A DNA stretch of 64,000 bases, taken from the NCBI RefSeq assembly GCF_001422925.1, contig NZ_LMNI01000012.1, forward strand, positions 496,345 through 560,344, written 5' to 3'. The translations under genes were made by a program, and so were the position numbers. Origin of the DNA: Microbacterium sp. Leaf288. GTDB lineage: Bacteria; Actinomycetota; Actinomycetes; Actinomycetales; Microbacteriaceae. Positions 1 to 7,717 of this stretch are shown piece after piece. The notes under the pieces were generated by a model. That model worked only from the letters and a program-made list of their open reading frames with translations, had not been told where the DNA came from and did not search any database. How positions within the stretch are numbered: position 1 is the first letter of the stretch; every line of letters starts with the position of its first letter.

Positions 1-115
1 GCCGTACGTCGTGGCCGGGGTGCTGTTCATCCTGCTCGCGATCCCCACCATCCGGCTCACCGACTGGTACACCGCACGACTGCGCGAACGCGAGCAGGCG
101 GGGGCGATCCTGTGA
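1..115 (+). CDS. Amino acid ABC transporter permease, C-terminal end (partial)
   Basis: Only the last 37 codons are in the window. They encode a hydrophobic helix followed by a short basic, charged tail ending QAGAIL, as at the cytoplasmic C-terminus of a permease. The stop TGA (113-115) overlaps the GTG start of the following ATPase gene, so the two are translationally coupled. The partner ATPase is of the polar amino acid type, so this is probably the membrane subunit of the same importer. The substrate cannot be deduced. Confidence 0.75.
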   Translation, partial: PYVVAGVLFILLAIPTIRLTDWYTARLREREQAGAIL

Positions 116-846
116 CCGCTCTGCTGCGGGCGACCGGCATCCACAAGTCCTTCGGGGAGCGCGAGGTGCTCCGCGGCGTCGGCCTCGAGCTGGCGACCCA
201 CGAAGTGGTCGCGCTCATCGGCGCGAGCGGATCCGGCAAGTCGACGCTGCTGCGATGCCTGAACCTCCTCGAACCCATCGACGACGGGCAGATCTTCCTC
301 GACGACGAGGACATCTCCGACCCTCGCGTCGACGCGAACCGCGTCCGCTCGCGGTTCGGTGCCGTGTTCCAGAGCTACAACCTGTTCCCGCACCTCACGG
401 TGCTCGACAACGTCACGCTGGCCTCGCGCGTCGTGCACCGCACTCCCCGGCGTGAGGCCGAGGCTCGTGCGCTCGAACTGCTCGGCCGCATCGGGCTCGC
501 CGACCTGGCGCGCGAGCACCCCGACCGCCTCTCAGGCGGCCAGCAGCAGCGTGCCGCGATCGTGCGGGCCATCGCGACCGACCCCGAGGTGCTGTTCCTC
601 GACGAGATCACGTCGGCGCTCGACCCCGAACTCGTGGGCGAGGTGCTCGAGCTCGTGCGGCAGCTCGCCGCCGACGGCGCCACGATCCTGATGGCGACGC
701 ACGAGATGGCCTTCGCGCGGGATGTCGCCCACCGCGTGGTGTTCCTCGACGCGGGCACGATCGTCGAGCAGGGGCCTCCTTCCGAGGTGCTGGCGGCTCC
801 TCGCGAACCACGCACCCGGGAGTTCCTCGCCCGCTTCACCGCCTGA
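112..846 (+). CDS. Polar amino acid ABC transporter ATP-binding protein (GlnQ-like)
   Basis: A 244-residue ATPase that powers uptake through the permease encoded just upstream. It has a Walker A motif GASGSGKST near residue 37, a Q-loop (AVFQSYNLFPHLTV) near residue 84, the signature LSGGQQQR near residue 140, Walker B LFLDEITSALD near 163 and the H-switch ATHEM near 194. The Q-loop with NLFPHLTVLDN and the total length match the polar amino acid subfamily of GlnQ/ArtP type. Walker B reads DEIT where most relatives have DEPT. The GTG start overlaps the permease stop by four bases. A long palindromic element follows the stop. Confidence 0.9.
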   Translation: MTALLRATGIHKSFGEREVLRGVGLELATHEVVALIGASGSGKSTLLRCLNLLEPIDDGQIFLDDEDISDPRVDANRVRSRFGAVFQSYNLFPHLTVLDNVTLASRVVHRTPRREAEARALELLGRIGLADLAREHPDRLSGGQQQRAAIVRAIATDPEVLFLDEITSALDPELVGEVLELVRQLAADGATILMATHEMAFARDVAHRVVFLDAGTIVEQGPPSEVLAAPREPRTREFLARFTA

Positions 847-867
847 GTGAGGCAAGGCGGCGCTGTC

Positions 868-943
868 CATATCGCGTGATCTCACCGAGCGCACCCGTTA
901 TGTGCGCGTATAACGCATGGACTCGGCGAGATCACGCGATGTG
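868..943. repeat. Nested inverted-repeat element between the ABC operon and the MarR operon
   Basis: Two 22-base arms (868-889 and 922-943) are reverse complements with two mismatches. Between them lies a second, inner inverted repeat (CGTTAT at 896-901 with ATAACG at 910-915). The element follows the stop of the ATPase gene and could terminate transcription, but the nested design and the AT-richer centre are unlike the other terminators here. Confidence 0.6.
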
Positions 944-958
944 AACGCGGCGGGGTGA

Positions 959-1003
959 GTCAACTTGTTGACTTACAGTGAGTCAACTGGTTTACTTCAG
1001 ATG
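959..1003 (+). promoter_or_regulatory. Promoter and tandem operators of the MarR/oxidoreductase operon
   Basis: A -35 box TTGACT (968-973) and a -10 box TTTACT (991-996) are separated by 17 bases. The palindrome GTCAACTTGTTGAC (959-972) overlaps the -35, and a near copy GTCAACTGGTTTAC (982-995) overlaps the -10, 23 bases further on. The placement predicts autorepression by the MarR protein. The GTG start is seven bases after the -10, which predicts a leaderless or nearly leaderless mRNA. Confidence 0.75.
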
Positions 1004-1485
1004 TGTCCGAGCGCCTGACCTTCACCCTCCACGAGCTCATCGCCGAGCTCGACGCGTTCGCCGACTCCGCCCTGCAGGCGGGGTGGGGTGTGACGTTCAA
1101 CCATTTCCAGTTCCTGGCGGTGCTCTACGATCACGAGCCCGTCGACATGACGACGCTCGCCCGCTGCCTCGGCGTCACCAAGGCTGCCGTGAGCAAGCGC
1201 GTGCCCGCGCTCGTCGAGGACGGGTGGATCACCGCCGCATCCCAGCCCGGCGCGGGCCGCAGCATCCTGCTCTCGCTCACCGACAAGGGCACCGCCCTCG
1301 TGCGCGACGCCGGCGAGGTGCTCGAGCGCGAGTTCGCCGCAATGCTGACCCACCCCTCGCTCGCCGGCGACCCCATCGACGCGTCGCGCATGAACGCCCA
1401 GCTCGTCGCCCTCACCGCTTTCATCCAGCAACAGCCGGCGCCCGGCCCGGGTGCCGTCCACCACCCTCAGGAGAGGCTCGCATGA
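1003..1485 (+). CDS. MarR family transcriptional regulator
   Basis: A 160-residue protein with a central winged helix (MTTLARCLGVTKAAVSKRVPAL near residues 49-70), as in MarR regulators, flanked by helices for dimerisation. The segment after the recognition helix contains the wing (GWITAASQPGAGRSI). It starts at GTG 1003, directly downstream of a promoter with two copies of a MarR-like palindrome, and its stop overlaps the start of a quinone oxidoreductase gene (ATGA). The likely role is to repress itself and the oxidoreductase until an electrophile, quinone or phenolic ligand binds. The ligand is inference. Confidence 0.88.
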   Translation: MSERLTFTLHELIAELDAFADSALQAGWGVTFNHFQFLAVLYDHEPVDMTTLARCLGVTKAAVSKRVPALVEDGWITAASQPGAGRSILLSLTDKGTALVRDAGEVLEREFAAMLTHPSLAGDPIDASRMNAQLVALTAFIQQQPAPGPGAVHHPQERLA

Positions 1486-2129
1486 ACGCTCCCCGGATCC
1501 TCGTGATCGTCGGCACGCCCTTCGCCGGCAGTCTCAACCACTCCCTCGCCCAGTCGTACGCCGACACCGCCCGCGCCGGCGGCGCCGAAGTGCGCGTCGT
1601 GGATCTCGCGAACGACACGGTGCCCCAGCATCCGTCCGTCCGCGACGACGTGCGCCTGCCGCGCACCGATGCCGACGTGCCGCTCACCCCCGAAGTCGCC
1701 GCCTACGTCGCCGACGTCGACTGGGCCGACCACCTGGTGTTCTTCTTCCCGCAGTGGTGGGGGTCGCTTCCGGGGGCGCTCAAGACGTGGATCGACCGCG
1801 TGTTCGTGCGCGGATTCGCCTACCGCTATCGTCCGACCGGGCGGCTGTGGGACAAGCTGCTCACCGGGCGCAGCGCGCGCATCGTGATGACGATGGACTC
1901 CCCCGCGTTCTGGAACGCGTGGGTCTACCGCAATGCCCCGATCCGGTCGCTCCGCAGCGCCACGCTGGAGTACTGCGGCATCAAGGTCCGCGGCGTCACG
2001 CGGCTGGCGCAGGTGCGGCACAGCACCGAGGCCGACCGCGAGCGCTGGGTCCGCGGGATGGCGTCGTTCGGAGCGACGGATGCCGAGTCCGTGCGTCCGC
2101 GCGAACGATCCGAGCTCGTCGTGGCCTGA
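1482..2129 (+). CDS. NAD(P)H-dependent quinone oxidoreductase, flavodoxin-like fold
   Basis: A 215-residue protein of the Flavodoxin_2 (NQO1/MdaB/KefF-like) family. It shows the N-terminal strand and phosphate loop ILVIVGTPFAGSLNHSLA and the family motif FFFPQWWGSLPGALKTWIDRVF near residues 87-108, which shapes the FMN and quinone site. These enzymes reduce quinones or nitro/azo compounds by two electrons using NAD(P)H. The start ATG 1482 overlaps the MarR stop and is preceded by GGAGAGG. Control by the linked MarR regulator suggests a detoxification role. The stop is two bases from the stop of the convergent folD gene. Confidence 0.88.
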   Translation: MNAPRILVIVGTPFAGSLNHSLAQSYADTARAGGAEVRVVDLANDTVPQHPSVRDDVRLPRTDADVPLTPEVAAYVADVDWADHLVFFFPQWWGSLPGALKTWIDRVFVRGFAYRYRPTGRLWDKLLTGRSARIVMTMDSPAFWNAWVYRNAPIRSLRSATLEYCGIKVRGVTRLAQVRHSTEADRERWVRGMASFGATDAESVRPRERSELVVA

Positions 2130-2131
2130 CG

Positions 2132-3013
2132 TCAGGCGAGCGAGCGCTCCGCCGCTTCGACGACGTTCGTCATGAGCAGCGCCACGGTCATCGGACCGAC
2201 CCCTCCGGGGTTGGGCGAGAGGTAGCCGGCGACCTCGGCGACGTCCGGGGCGACGTCGCCGTAGACGCGGGACTTCCCGGTCTCGGGGTCGTCCTCGCGC
2301 GTGACGCCGACGTCGAGCACGGCGGCGCCGGGCTTGACGTCCTCAGCGCGGACGATGTGCTTCACGCCCGCAGCGGCCACGATCACGTCGGCCTGGCGCA
2401 GGTGGTGCGACAGGTCGGCCGTGCCGGTGTGCGTCAGGGTCACGGTGGCGTTGATCTCGCGGCGTGTGAGCAGCAGACCGATCGAGCGGCCGATGGTCAC
2501 GCCGCGGCCGACGACGACCACGTCCTTGCCCTTGAGGTCGTAGTCGTTGCGCAGCAGCAGCTCGATGACGCCGCGCGGCGTGCACGGCAGCGGCGTGGTG
2601 ATCGGGGAGTTGACGTTGAGCACCAGGCGTCCGAGGTTGGTCGGGTGCAGGCCGTCGGCGTCCTTCGCGGGGTCGATGCGCTCGAGGATCGCGTCGGTGT
2701 CGAGGTGCTTCGGCAGCGGCAGCTGCACGATATAGCCGTGGCATTCCGGGTCGGCGTTGAGCTCGTCGATGAGCGCCTCGACCTCGGCCTGGGTGGCGTC
2801 AGCGGGCAGCTCGCGCTGGATCGAGTTCATGCCGATCGCCTCGGACTCGCGGTGCTTCATCCCGACGTAGAGCTGCGAGGCCGGGTCGGCGCCGACGAGC
2901 ACCGTCGCGATGCCGGGCGTGACGCCGCGGTCCCTGAGTGCCGCCACGCGCTCGCGCAGCTCGTCCTTGATCTGGGCCGCGGCCGCGCGCCCGTCGAGCT
3001 TCTGTGCGGTCAT
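2132..3013 (-). CDS. folD: Bifunctional methylene-THF dehydrogenase/methenyl-THF cyclohydrolase
   Basis: A 293-residue FolD, the usual family length. It interconverts 5,10-methylene-THF and 10-formyl-THF with NADP in the cytosol. The catalytic YxxxK pair is Y49/K53 in YVGMKH. The conserved QLPLPKHLD loop and the PGGVGPMT motif close to the C-terminus are present, as is the nucleotide-binding stretch [14 protein letters not shown]. It lies 134 bases downstream of glyA on the same strand, with a strong hairpin in the gap, and supplies one-carbon units for the purine enzymes encoded at 53-55 kb. The start is ATG 3013 with an upstream GGAG. Confidence 0.96.
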   Translation of the reverse strand: MTAQKLDGRAAAAQIKDELRERVAALRDRGVTPGIATVLVGADPASQLYVGMKHRESEAIGMNSIQRELPADATQAEVEALIDELNADPECHGYIVQLPLPKHLDTDAILERIDPAKDADGLHPTNLGRLVLNVNSPITTPLPCTPRGVIELLLRNDYDLKGKDVVVVGRGVTIGRSIGLLLTRREINATVTLTHTGTADLSHHLRQADVIVAAAGVKHIVRAEDVKPGAAVLDVGVTREDDPETGKSRVYGDVAPDVAEVAGYLSPNPGGVGPMTVALLMTNVVEAAERSLA

Positions 3014-3060
3014 CCTGGGTCTCCTCGTGGGTCGTGCGCCCTCACGCCGGGGCGGGCGGG

Positions 3061-3098
3061 ACGGATGCCGCGACCCGGCGTCGGGCCGCGGCATCCGT
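3061..3098. terminator. Hairpin between glyA and folD
   Basis: Perfect 12-base arms (ACGGATGCCGCG at 3061-3072 and its complement at 3087-3098) with a further inner CCCG/CGGG stem. It may act as a partial terminator or mRNA stabiliser between glyA and folD. Both arms carry the hexamer GGATGC/GCATCC that recurs in this window. Confidence 0.6.
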
Positions 3099-3147
3099 GT
3101 CGACAGTGGTAGCAGACGGTGCCGCAGCGGTGCCGCGGCCCTTCCGC

Positions 3148-4422
3148 TCAGTGGCGGAAGTCGGGGTACAGCGGGAAGGCGGCCGTCAGTGCCGAGACGC
3201 GCAGGCGCAGCTCCTCGAGGTCGGCGCCGGGCTGCAGCGCGAGCGCGATGACGTCGGCGACCTCGGTGAACTCGGCGTCGCCGAAGCCGCGGGTCGCGAG
3301 CGCAGGCGTGCCGATGCGCAGACCCGACGTGACCATCGGCGGGCGGGGGTCGTTGGGGACCGCGTTGCGGTTCACCGTGATGTGGATCTCGTGCAGGAGG
3401 TCCTCCGCCTGCTTGCCGTCGATCTGAGCGTTCCGGAGATCGACGAGCACGAGGTGCACGTCGGTGCCGCCCGAGCGGACCGCGATGCCGGCATCCTTGA
3501 CGTCCTGCTGCGACAGTCGCTCGGCGATGATGTGGGCGCCCCGCAGCACGCGCTCCTGGCGCTCCTTGAACTCGGGGGTGGCCGCGAGCTTGAACGCCGT
3601 CGCCTTCGCCGCGATCACGTGCATGAGCGGGCCGCCCTGCTGGCCCGGGAAGACCGCCGTGTTGATCTTCTTCGCGATGTCGGCGTCGTTGGTGAGGATG
3701 AAGCCCGAGCGGGGGCCGCCGATCGTCTTGTGCACGGTCGACGACACGACGTGCGCGTGCGGGACCGGGTTGGGGTGCAGTCCCGCCGCGACGAGACCGG
3801 CGAAGTGGGCCATGTCGACCCACAGCGTCGCCCCGACCTCGTCGGCGATCGAGCGGAAGGCGGCGAAGTCGAGCTGACGCGGGTAGGCCGACCAACCGGC
3901 GATGATGACCTTGGGCTTGTGCTCGACGGCGAGGCGGCGCACCTCGTCCATGTCGATGGTCGAGGTCTCGGGGTCGACGCCGTACGCGACGATGTTGTAC
4001 AGCCGGCCCGAGAAGTTGATCTTCATGCCGTGCGTGAGGTGGCCGCCCTGGTCGAGCGAGAGACCGAGCAGCGTGTCGCCGGGACGGGCGATCGCGTGGA
4101 GAACGGCGGCGTTGGCGGTGGCGCCCGAGTGCGGCTGCACGTTCGCGAACCCGGCGCCGAACAGCGACTTCGCGCGGTGGATCGCGAGCTCCTCGGCGAC
4201 GTCGACCTCTTCGCAGCCGCCGTAGTAGCGGCGGCCCGGGTAGCCCTCGGCGTACTTGTTGGTCAGCACCGAGCCCTGCGACTGCAGCACCGAGACGGGC
4301 ACGAAGTTCTCGGAGGCGATCATCTCGAGGTAACCGCGCTGGCGGTCGAGCTCGCGATCGAGCACCTGGGCGATCTCGGGGTCGACCTCGGCGAGAGGGG
4401 CGTTGAAGAACTGATCGGTCAT
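3148..4422 (-). CDS. glyA: Serine hydroxymethyltransferase
   Basis: A 424-residue PLP enzyme that converts serine and THF to glycine and 5,10-methylene-THF, the main entry of one-carbon units. Family landmarks: MIASENFVP near residue 35, [15 protein letters not shown] near 58, QPHSGATAN near 95, and the PLP-lysine segment [13 protein letters not shown] near residue 230. Relatives usually read TTTHKTLRGPR, so IGG in place of LRG is a mild variation, but the lysine is retained. It starts at ATG 4422 behind AAGGAG, downstream of a ZTP riboswitch, and is followed by folD. Confidence 0.96.
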   Translation of the reverse strand: MTDQFFNAPLAEVDPEIAQVLDRELDRQRGYLEMIASENFVPVSVLQSQGSVLTNKYAEGYPGRRYYGGCEEVDVAEELAIHRAKSLFGAGFANVQPHSGATANAAVLHAIARPGDTLLGLSLDQGGHLTHGMKINFSGRLYNIVAYGVDPETSTIDMDEVRRLAVEHKPKVIIAGWSAYPRQLDFAAFRSIADEVGATLWVDMAHFAGLVAAGLHPNPVPHAHVVSSTVHKTIGGPRSGFILTNDADIAKKINTAVFPGQQGGPLMHVIAAKATAFKLAATPEFKERQERVLRGAHIIAERLSQQDVKDAGIAVRSGGTDVHLVLVDLRNAQIDGKQAEDLLHEIHITVNRNAVPNDPRPPMVTSGLRIGTPALATRGFGDAEFTEVADVIALALQPGADLEELRLRVSALTAAFPLYPDFRH

Positions 4423-4454
4423 GCGATCTCCTTGACTGCGGCTTTCGGGGTGCG

Positions 4455-4469
4455 CGGCACGGGGTGCCG
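4455..4469 (-). other. Hairpin between the ZTP aptamer and the glyA ribosome site
   Basis: CGGCAC and GTGCCG form a six-base stem with a three-base loop between the aptamer and the glyA start. There is no U-run after it, so it may be part of a translational or Rho-type expression platform. This role is inference. Confidence 0.4.
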
Positions 4470-4477
4470 GGATTCAC

Positions 4478-4560
4478 ATCGGCCCAGGCGTGCGGTCGAA
4501 TGCCGTAGTCGGTCGCTCCCCGGTGGTGTCCCACCTCAACGCCAGTCGCGACACACCGAG
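4478..4560 (-). ncRNA. ZTP riboswitch (pfl motif) controlling glyA-folD
   Basis: Read on the minus strand, the leader contains the conserved pfl blocks: GACUGGCG, then a short hairpin GGUGG...CCACC, then the invariant CCGGGGAGCG, a variable linker, and the 3' block GCACGCCUGGGCC. This order and spacing match the ZTP/ZMP-binding riboswitch class, known upstream of glyA, folD and purH. ZTP/ZMP accumulates when 10-formyl-THF is short, so binding should raise glyA and folD expression. A -10-like TATGCT lies just upstream (minus strand, 4561-4566). Confidence 0.9.
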
Positions 4561-4617
4561 CATAACCGAACACGACGCGCTAGGCTGAGTCGAATCCCTT
4601 TTGTTAGGACTCTTTAC

Positions 4618-6240
4618 ATGAATCGTCGACGAGGACGGGCCGCCGCGGCAGCCGTCCTCGCCGCTGCCCTGCTGGCCGGCTGCACCCCGGTCGCACAGAA
4701 TGGAGACACCGTGTCGCTTCCCGCCGTCGTCCCCGCCCCCGTCTCGATCGAGGCCGGCACCGGCGCGCCATTCCGGCTCACCTCCGCCACGGCGGTGAAC
4801 GCAGAAGCGGATGCTGCGGCCGCCCTGTCCGCGATCGTCGAGGCCCGCACCGGACTGACCCTCGCGAGCGGCGACGGCGCAGGCATCGAGCTGCGGATCG
4901 ACCCTTCGACGGGCTCAGGGGCCGGAAACGCGGCCGAGTCCTACCGGATCGCGGTGGACGAGGCATCCGTCTCCGTCACCGGCGCCGACGCGGCCGGACT
5001 CTTCTACGGCGTGCAGACGCTGGGTCAGCTCATCGCCCGCGACGGCGACGAATGGACCGTGCCCGCCGTCACCATCGAGGACGCCCCGCGCTTCGCCTAT
5101 CGCGGTGTCATGCTCGATGTCGCCCGGCACTTCCATCCCGTCGAGACGGTCAAGGCGTACATCGACCACGCGGCGTCGCTCAAGTTCAACGCGCTCCACC
5201 TGCACCTCACCGACGACCAGGGCTGGCGCATCCAGCTCGACTCGCGGCCCGAGCTGACCGAGAAGGCGTCGGGCACCTCTGTCGGCGGCGACCCGGGCGG
5301 CTTCTACACGAAGGACGACTACCGCGGGATCGTCGAGTACGCGGCATCGCGTCACATGATCGTGGTCCCCGAGATCGACATGCCCGGCCACACCCATGCG
5401 GTCGGACTCGCCTATCCCGAACTCGCCGAAGACCCGAGCGTCAGCGACCACATGCGCGAGATCATCCGCGACTACGGCGGCGACGAGCCGCGTGTCGGCG
5501 CACCGTACGACGGCATGGCCGTCGGGTTCTCGTCGCTGAAGATCCACGACGAGGCGACGTACGACTTCGTGGCCGACGTGTTCGGCGAGCTCGCGGCGAT
5601 GACGCCGGGGCCGTACCTGCACTTCGGCGGCGACGAGTCGCTCTCGACGACCGACGAGGACTTCGCCGAGTTCGTGGCGCGCGCGAGCGAGATCATCGCC
5701 GACCTCGGCAAGACGCCCGTGGCGTGGCACGAGGCCGGTGCCGCGGCCGGCATCGCCGACACCACGGTCGGCCAGTACTGGGGCTTCCTCACGCCGCAGG
5801 AAGGCGCCGCCGAGAAGGCGACCGCGTTCGTCGACAACGGCGCGCAGCTCATCCTGTCCCCCGCGGACGCGATCTACCTCGACATGAAGTACCCGACCGG
5901 ACCCGAGCTGGGCCTCACGTGGGCGAACGGCCCGACGAGCGTCGAGCGCGCGTACTCGTGGGAGCCGTCGGACGTCGTCCCCGGCGTCGACGACTCCGGC
6001 ATCCTCGGCGTCGAGGCGCCGCTGTGGACCGAGACGATCCGCACGTCCGCCGACATCGACACGATGGCGTTCCCCCGCGCGGCCGCCGCCGCGGAGGCGG
6101 CCTGGTCGCCCGCGACCGGAGCGAGCGACCTGCGCACCTGGGCGTCGTTCCGCGAGCGGGTCGGCGCCCTCGGCCCGCTGTGGACCAGCATGGGCATCGG
6201 CTTCCACCCGTCCGAAGAGATCCCGTGGGTCACCGAGTGA
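4618..6240 (+). CDS. Beta-N-acetylhexosaminidase, GH20, lipoprotein
   Basis: A 540-residue secreted lipoprotein: a basic N-terminus, hydrophobic core and lipobox LLAGC with the lipid cysteine near residue 21. It has a GH20 N-terminal domain and then the catalytic barrel from about residue 160 (RGVMLDVARHFHPVE, LHLTDDQGWR). The catalytic Asp-Glu pair is in HFGGDES near residues 335-341. It releases terminal GlcNAc/GalNAc by substrate-assisted catalysis, so it would trim chitooligosaccharides or peptidoglycan/glycan fragments outside the membrane. The start is ATG 4618. The nagA gene follows after 27 bases, which links the product GlcNAc to catabolism. Confidence 0.93.
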   Translation: MNRRRGRAAAAAVLAAALLAGCTPVAQNGDTVSLPAVVPAPVSIEAGTGAPFRLTSATAVNAEADAAAALSAIVEARTGLTLASGDGAGIELRIDPSTGSGAGNAAESYRIAVDEASVSVTGADAAGLFYGVQTLGQLIARDGDEWTVPAVTIEDAPRFAYRGVMLDVARHFHPVETVKAYIDHAASLKFNALHLHLTDDQGWRIQLDSRPELTEKASGTSVGGDPGGFYTKDDYRGIVEYAASRHMIVVPEIDMPGHTHAVGLAYPELAEDPSVSDHMREIIRDYGGDEPRVGAPYDGMAVGFSSLKIHDEATYDFVADVFGELAAMTPGPYLHFGGDESLSTTDEDFAEFVARASEIIADLGKTPVAWHEAGAAAGIADTTVGQYWGFLTPQEGAAEKATAFVDNGAQLILSPADAIYLDMKYPTGPELGLTWANGPTSVERAYSWEPSDVVPGVDDSGILGVEAPLWTETIRTSADIDTMAFPRAAAAAEAAWSPATGASDLRTWASFRERVGALGPLWTSMGIGFHPSEEIPWVTE

Positions 6241-6267
6241 CCACCGCCGAGTGATCCGGAGCACCGC

Positions 6268-7404
6268 ATGAGCACCCTCGTCCACTCCGTCCGCCTGCTG
6301 GGCTCCGTATCCGTCGACAGCGACCGCACCGACGGGTGGGCGCTGTTCGAGGGCGGCCGCGTCGCGTCGGCCGGCGTCGGCGGCGATCTCCCGGCCGCCG
6401 ACCAGGTCGTGGACGGCGGCGACGGATGCCTCGTCCCCGGCTTCATCGACATCCATGGGCACGGCGGCGCCGGCGCGAGCTTCGACGACGGGCCGGAGGC
6501 CGTGGCCACCGCGCGGGCCATCCACCGCGCCCACGGCACGACGCGCGCGGTGCTCTCGCTCATCACCGCGCCGATCGACGACCTCGCCGCGCGCGTGGCG
6601 ATGGTCGCCGACCTCTGCGACGCCGATCCGACCGTCCTCGGCTCGCACCTCGAGGGTCCGTTCCTCGACCCCGGCCACAAGGGCGCGCACACCGAATCGC
6701 TCCTGCGGGCGCCGGACGCGGCATCCGTCGACCGCCTGCTCGAGGCGGGACGCGGCACGATCCGCCAGGTCACACTCGCCCCCGAACGCCCAGGCGCCTT
6801 CGATGCGATCCGGCGCTTCGTCGACGCCGGCGTCGCGGTCGCGGTGGGCCACACGAACGCCGACGCCGACACGACGCGGCGAGCCTTCGACGCCGGCGCG
6901 ACGCTGCTCACCCACGCGTTCAATGCGATGCCCGGAATCCATCACCGCGCCCCCGGCCCGGTCGTCGCGGGCCTGCGCGACGAGCGCGTCACGCTCGAGA
7001 TCATCGCCGACGGCGTGCACGTCGACCTCGAGCTCATCGCGACGCTGTTCGCCGTGGCCGGCGACCGCATCGCACTCATCACCGACGCGATGGCCGCGGC
7101 GGGCTCGCAGGACGGCCGGTACGAGCTGGGCGGCCTCGCGGTGCGCGTCACCGACGGCGTCGCGAGGCTCGAAACCGGCGGCGCGATCGCCGGCTCGACG
7201 CTCACGCAGGACGCCGCGCTGCGCCACGTGGTGGGCGCCGGCGTGCCCCTCGAGGTCGCCTCCCACGCCCTGAGCCGGCAGCCCGCGCACGCGATCCACC
7301 GCGGCGACCTCGGCACGCTCGACATCGGCGCGCCCGCGGATGCCGTGCTGCTCGACGACGCCCTCACGGTGCGTCGCGTCTGGGTCGGCGGGCACGCCGC
7401 CTGA
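6268..7404 (+). CDS. nagA: N-acetylglucosamine-6-phosphate deacetylase
   Basis: A 378-residue amidohydrolase that converts GlcNAc-6-P to GlcN-6-P and acetate in the cytosol. Motifs in order: GFIDIHGHGG (metal site, near residue 60), LEGPFLDPGHKGAH (near 130), GHTNA (near 195), LTHAFNAM (near 213), ADGVHVD (near 249) and LITDAM (near 270). The start ATG 6268 has GGAG upstream. It is co-directional with the GH20 lipoprotein. Its product feeds NagB, encoded at 11.4-12.2 kb in the ABC-importer operon. Confidence 0.95.
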   Translation: MSTLVHSVRLLGSVSVDSDRTDGWALFEGGRVASAGVGGDLPAADQVVDGGDGCLVPGFIDIHGHGGAGASFDDGPEAVATARAIHRAHGTTRAVLSLITAPIDDLAARVAMVADLCDADPTVLGSHLEGPFLDPGHKGAHTESLLRAPDAASVDRLLEAGRGTIRQVTLAPERPGAFDAIRRFVDAGVAVAVGHTNADADTTRRAFDAGATLLTHAFNAMPGIHHRAPGPVVAGLRDERVTLEIIADGVHVDLELIATLFAVAGDRIALITDAMAAAGSQDGRYELGGLAVRVTDGVARLETGGAIAGSTLTQDAALRHVVGAGVPLEVASHALSRQPAHAIHRGDLGTLDIGAPADAVLLDDALTVRRVWVGGHAA

Positions 7405-7426
7405 GCGCGCGCTCGCGCGCACGTGA

Positions 7427-7475
7427 AAGGCGGGGCCGAAGGTCCCTCCCCCGAGATCCCTCCGAGCCCCGCCTT
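7427..7475. terminator. Terminator hairpin after nagA
   Basis: AAGGCGGGG (7427-7435) pairs perfectly with CCCCGCCTT (7467-7475) across a C-rich loop. A second palindrome (CGCGGGATTCCCGCG, about 7480-7494) follows at once. There is no clear U-run, as is common in high-GC actinobacteria. Confidence 0.7.
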
Positions 7476-7494
7476 GTCCGCGGGATTCCCGCGG

Positions 7495-7717
7495 GGGCGG
7501 CCGCCGTCGTGCCCCACACAAGGCGGCCTGCCACTCTGACCAAAGAGACGGCGAGACCCCCGATCTATTACGCGAGTTCTGGAAAATCGCTCGAACGGAT
7601 GCTGCGCCCTCGAGTCGCAGCCCTGGTCAAATCCGGAGGCGGCGACGACAATGGAACGAGCCGCGGCCTGCACCCGGGATCGACGTCGTCGATGTGCGCC
7701 GCGGAACTGGGGGACCC
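7495..7717 (+). other. Leader region of the sigma-factor gene, no gene seen
   Basis: The gene-free stretch between nagA and the sigma gene is just over 300 bases. Past the terminator it has lower GC content (for example around 7555-7600), as expected for a promoter region, but I could not pick a convincing -35/-10 pair. No coding frame with a ribosome site is apparent. Confidence 0.4.

Noticed and set aside
2132..4573. One long minus-strand frame of 813 codons spanning folD and the glyA region
   Set aside because: Only the 3' part (2132-3013) encodes a protein with motifs (FolD). The upstream part is a low-complexity Arg-rich shadow of glyA, which is in another frame.
4915..7521. 868-codon open frame opposite the GH20 and nagA genes
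   Set aside because: Composition is Arg/Gly/Ala/Val-rich with no recognisable motif, while the plus strand encodes two complete enzymes with all catalytic motifs.
7694..7717. Earlier GTG start for the sigma-factor fusion
   Set aside because: It would add eight residues and lacks a ribosome site, whereas ATG 7718 has GGGGGAC at suitable spacing.
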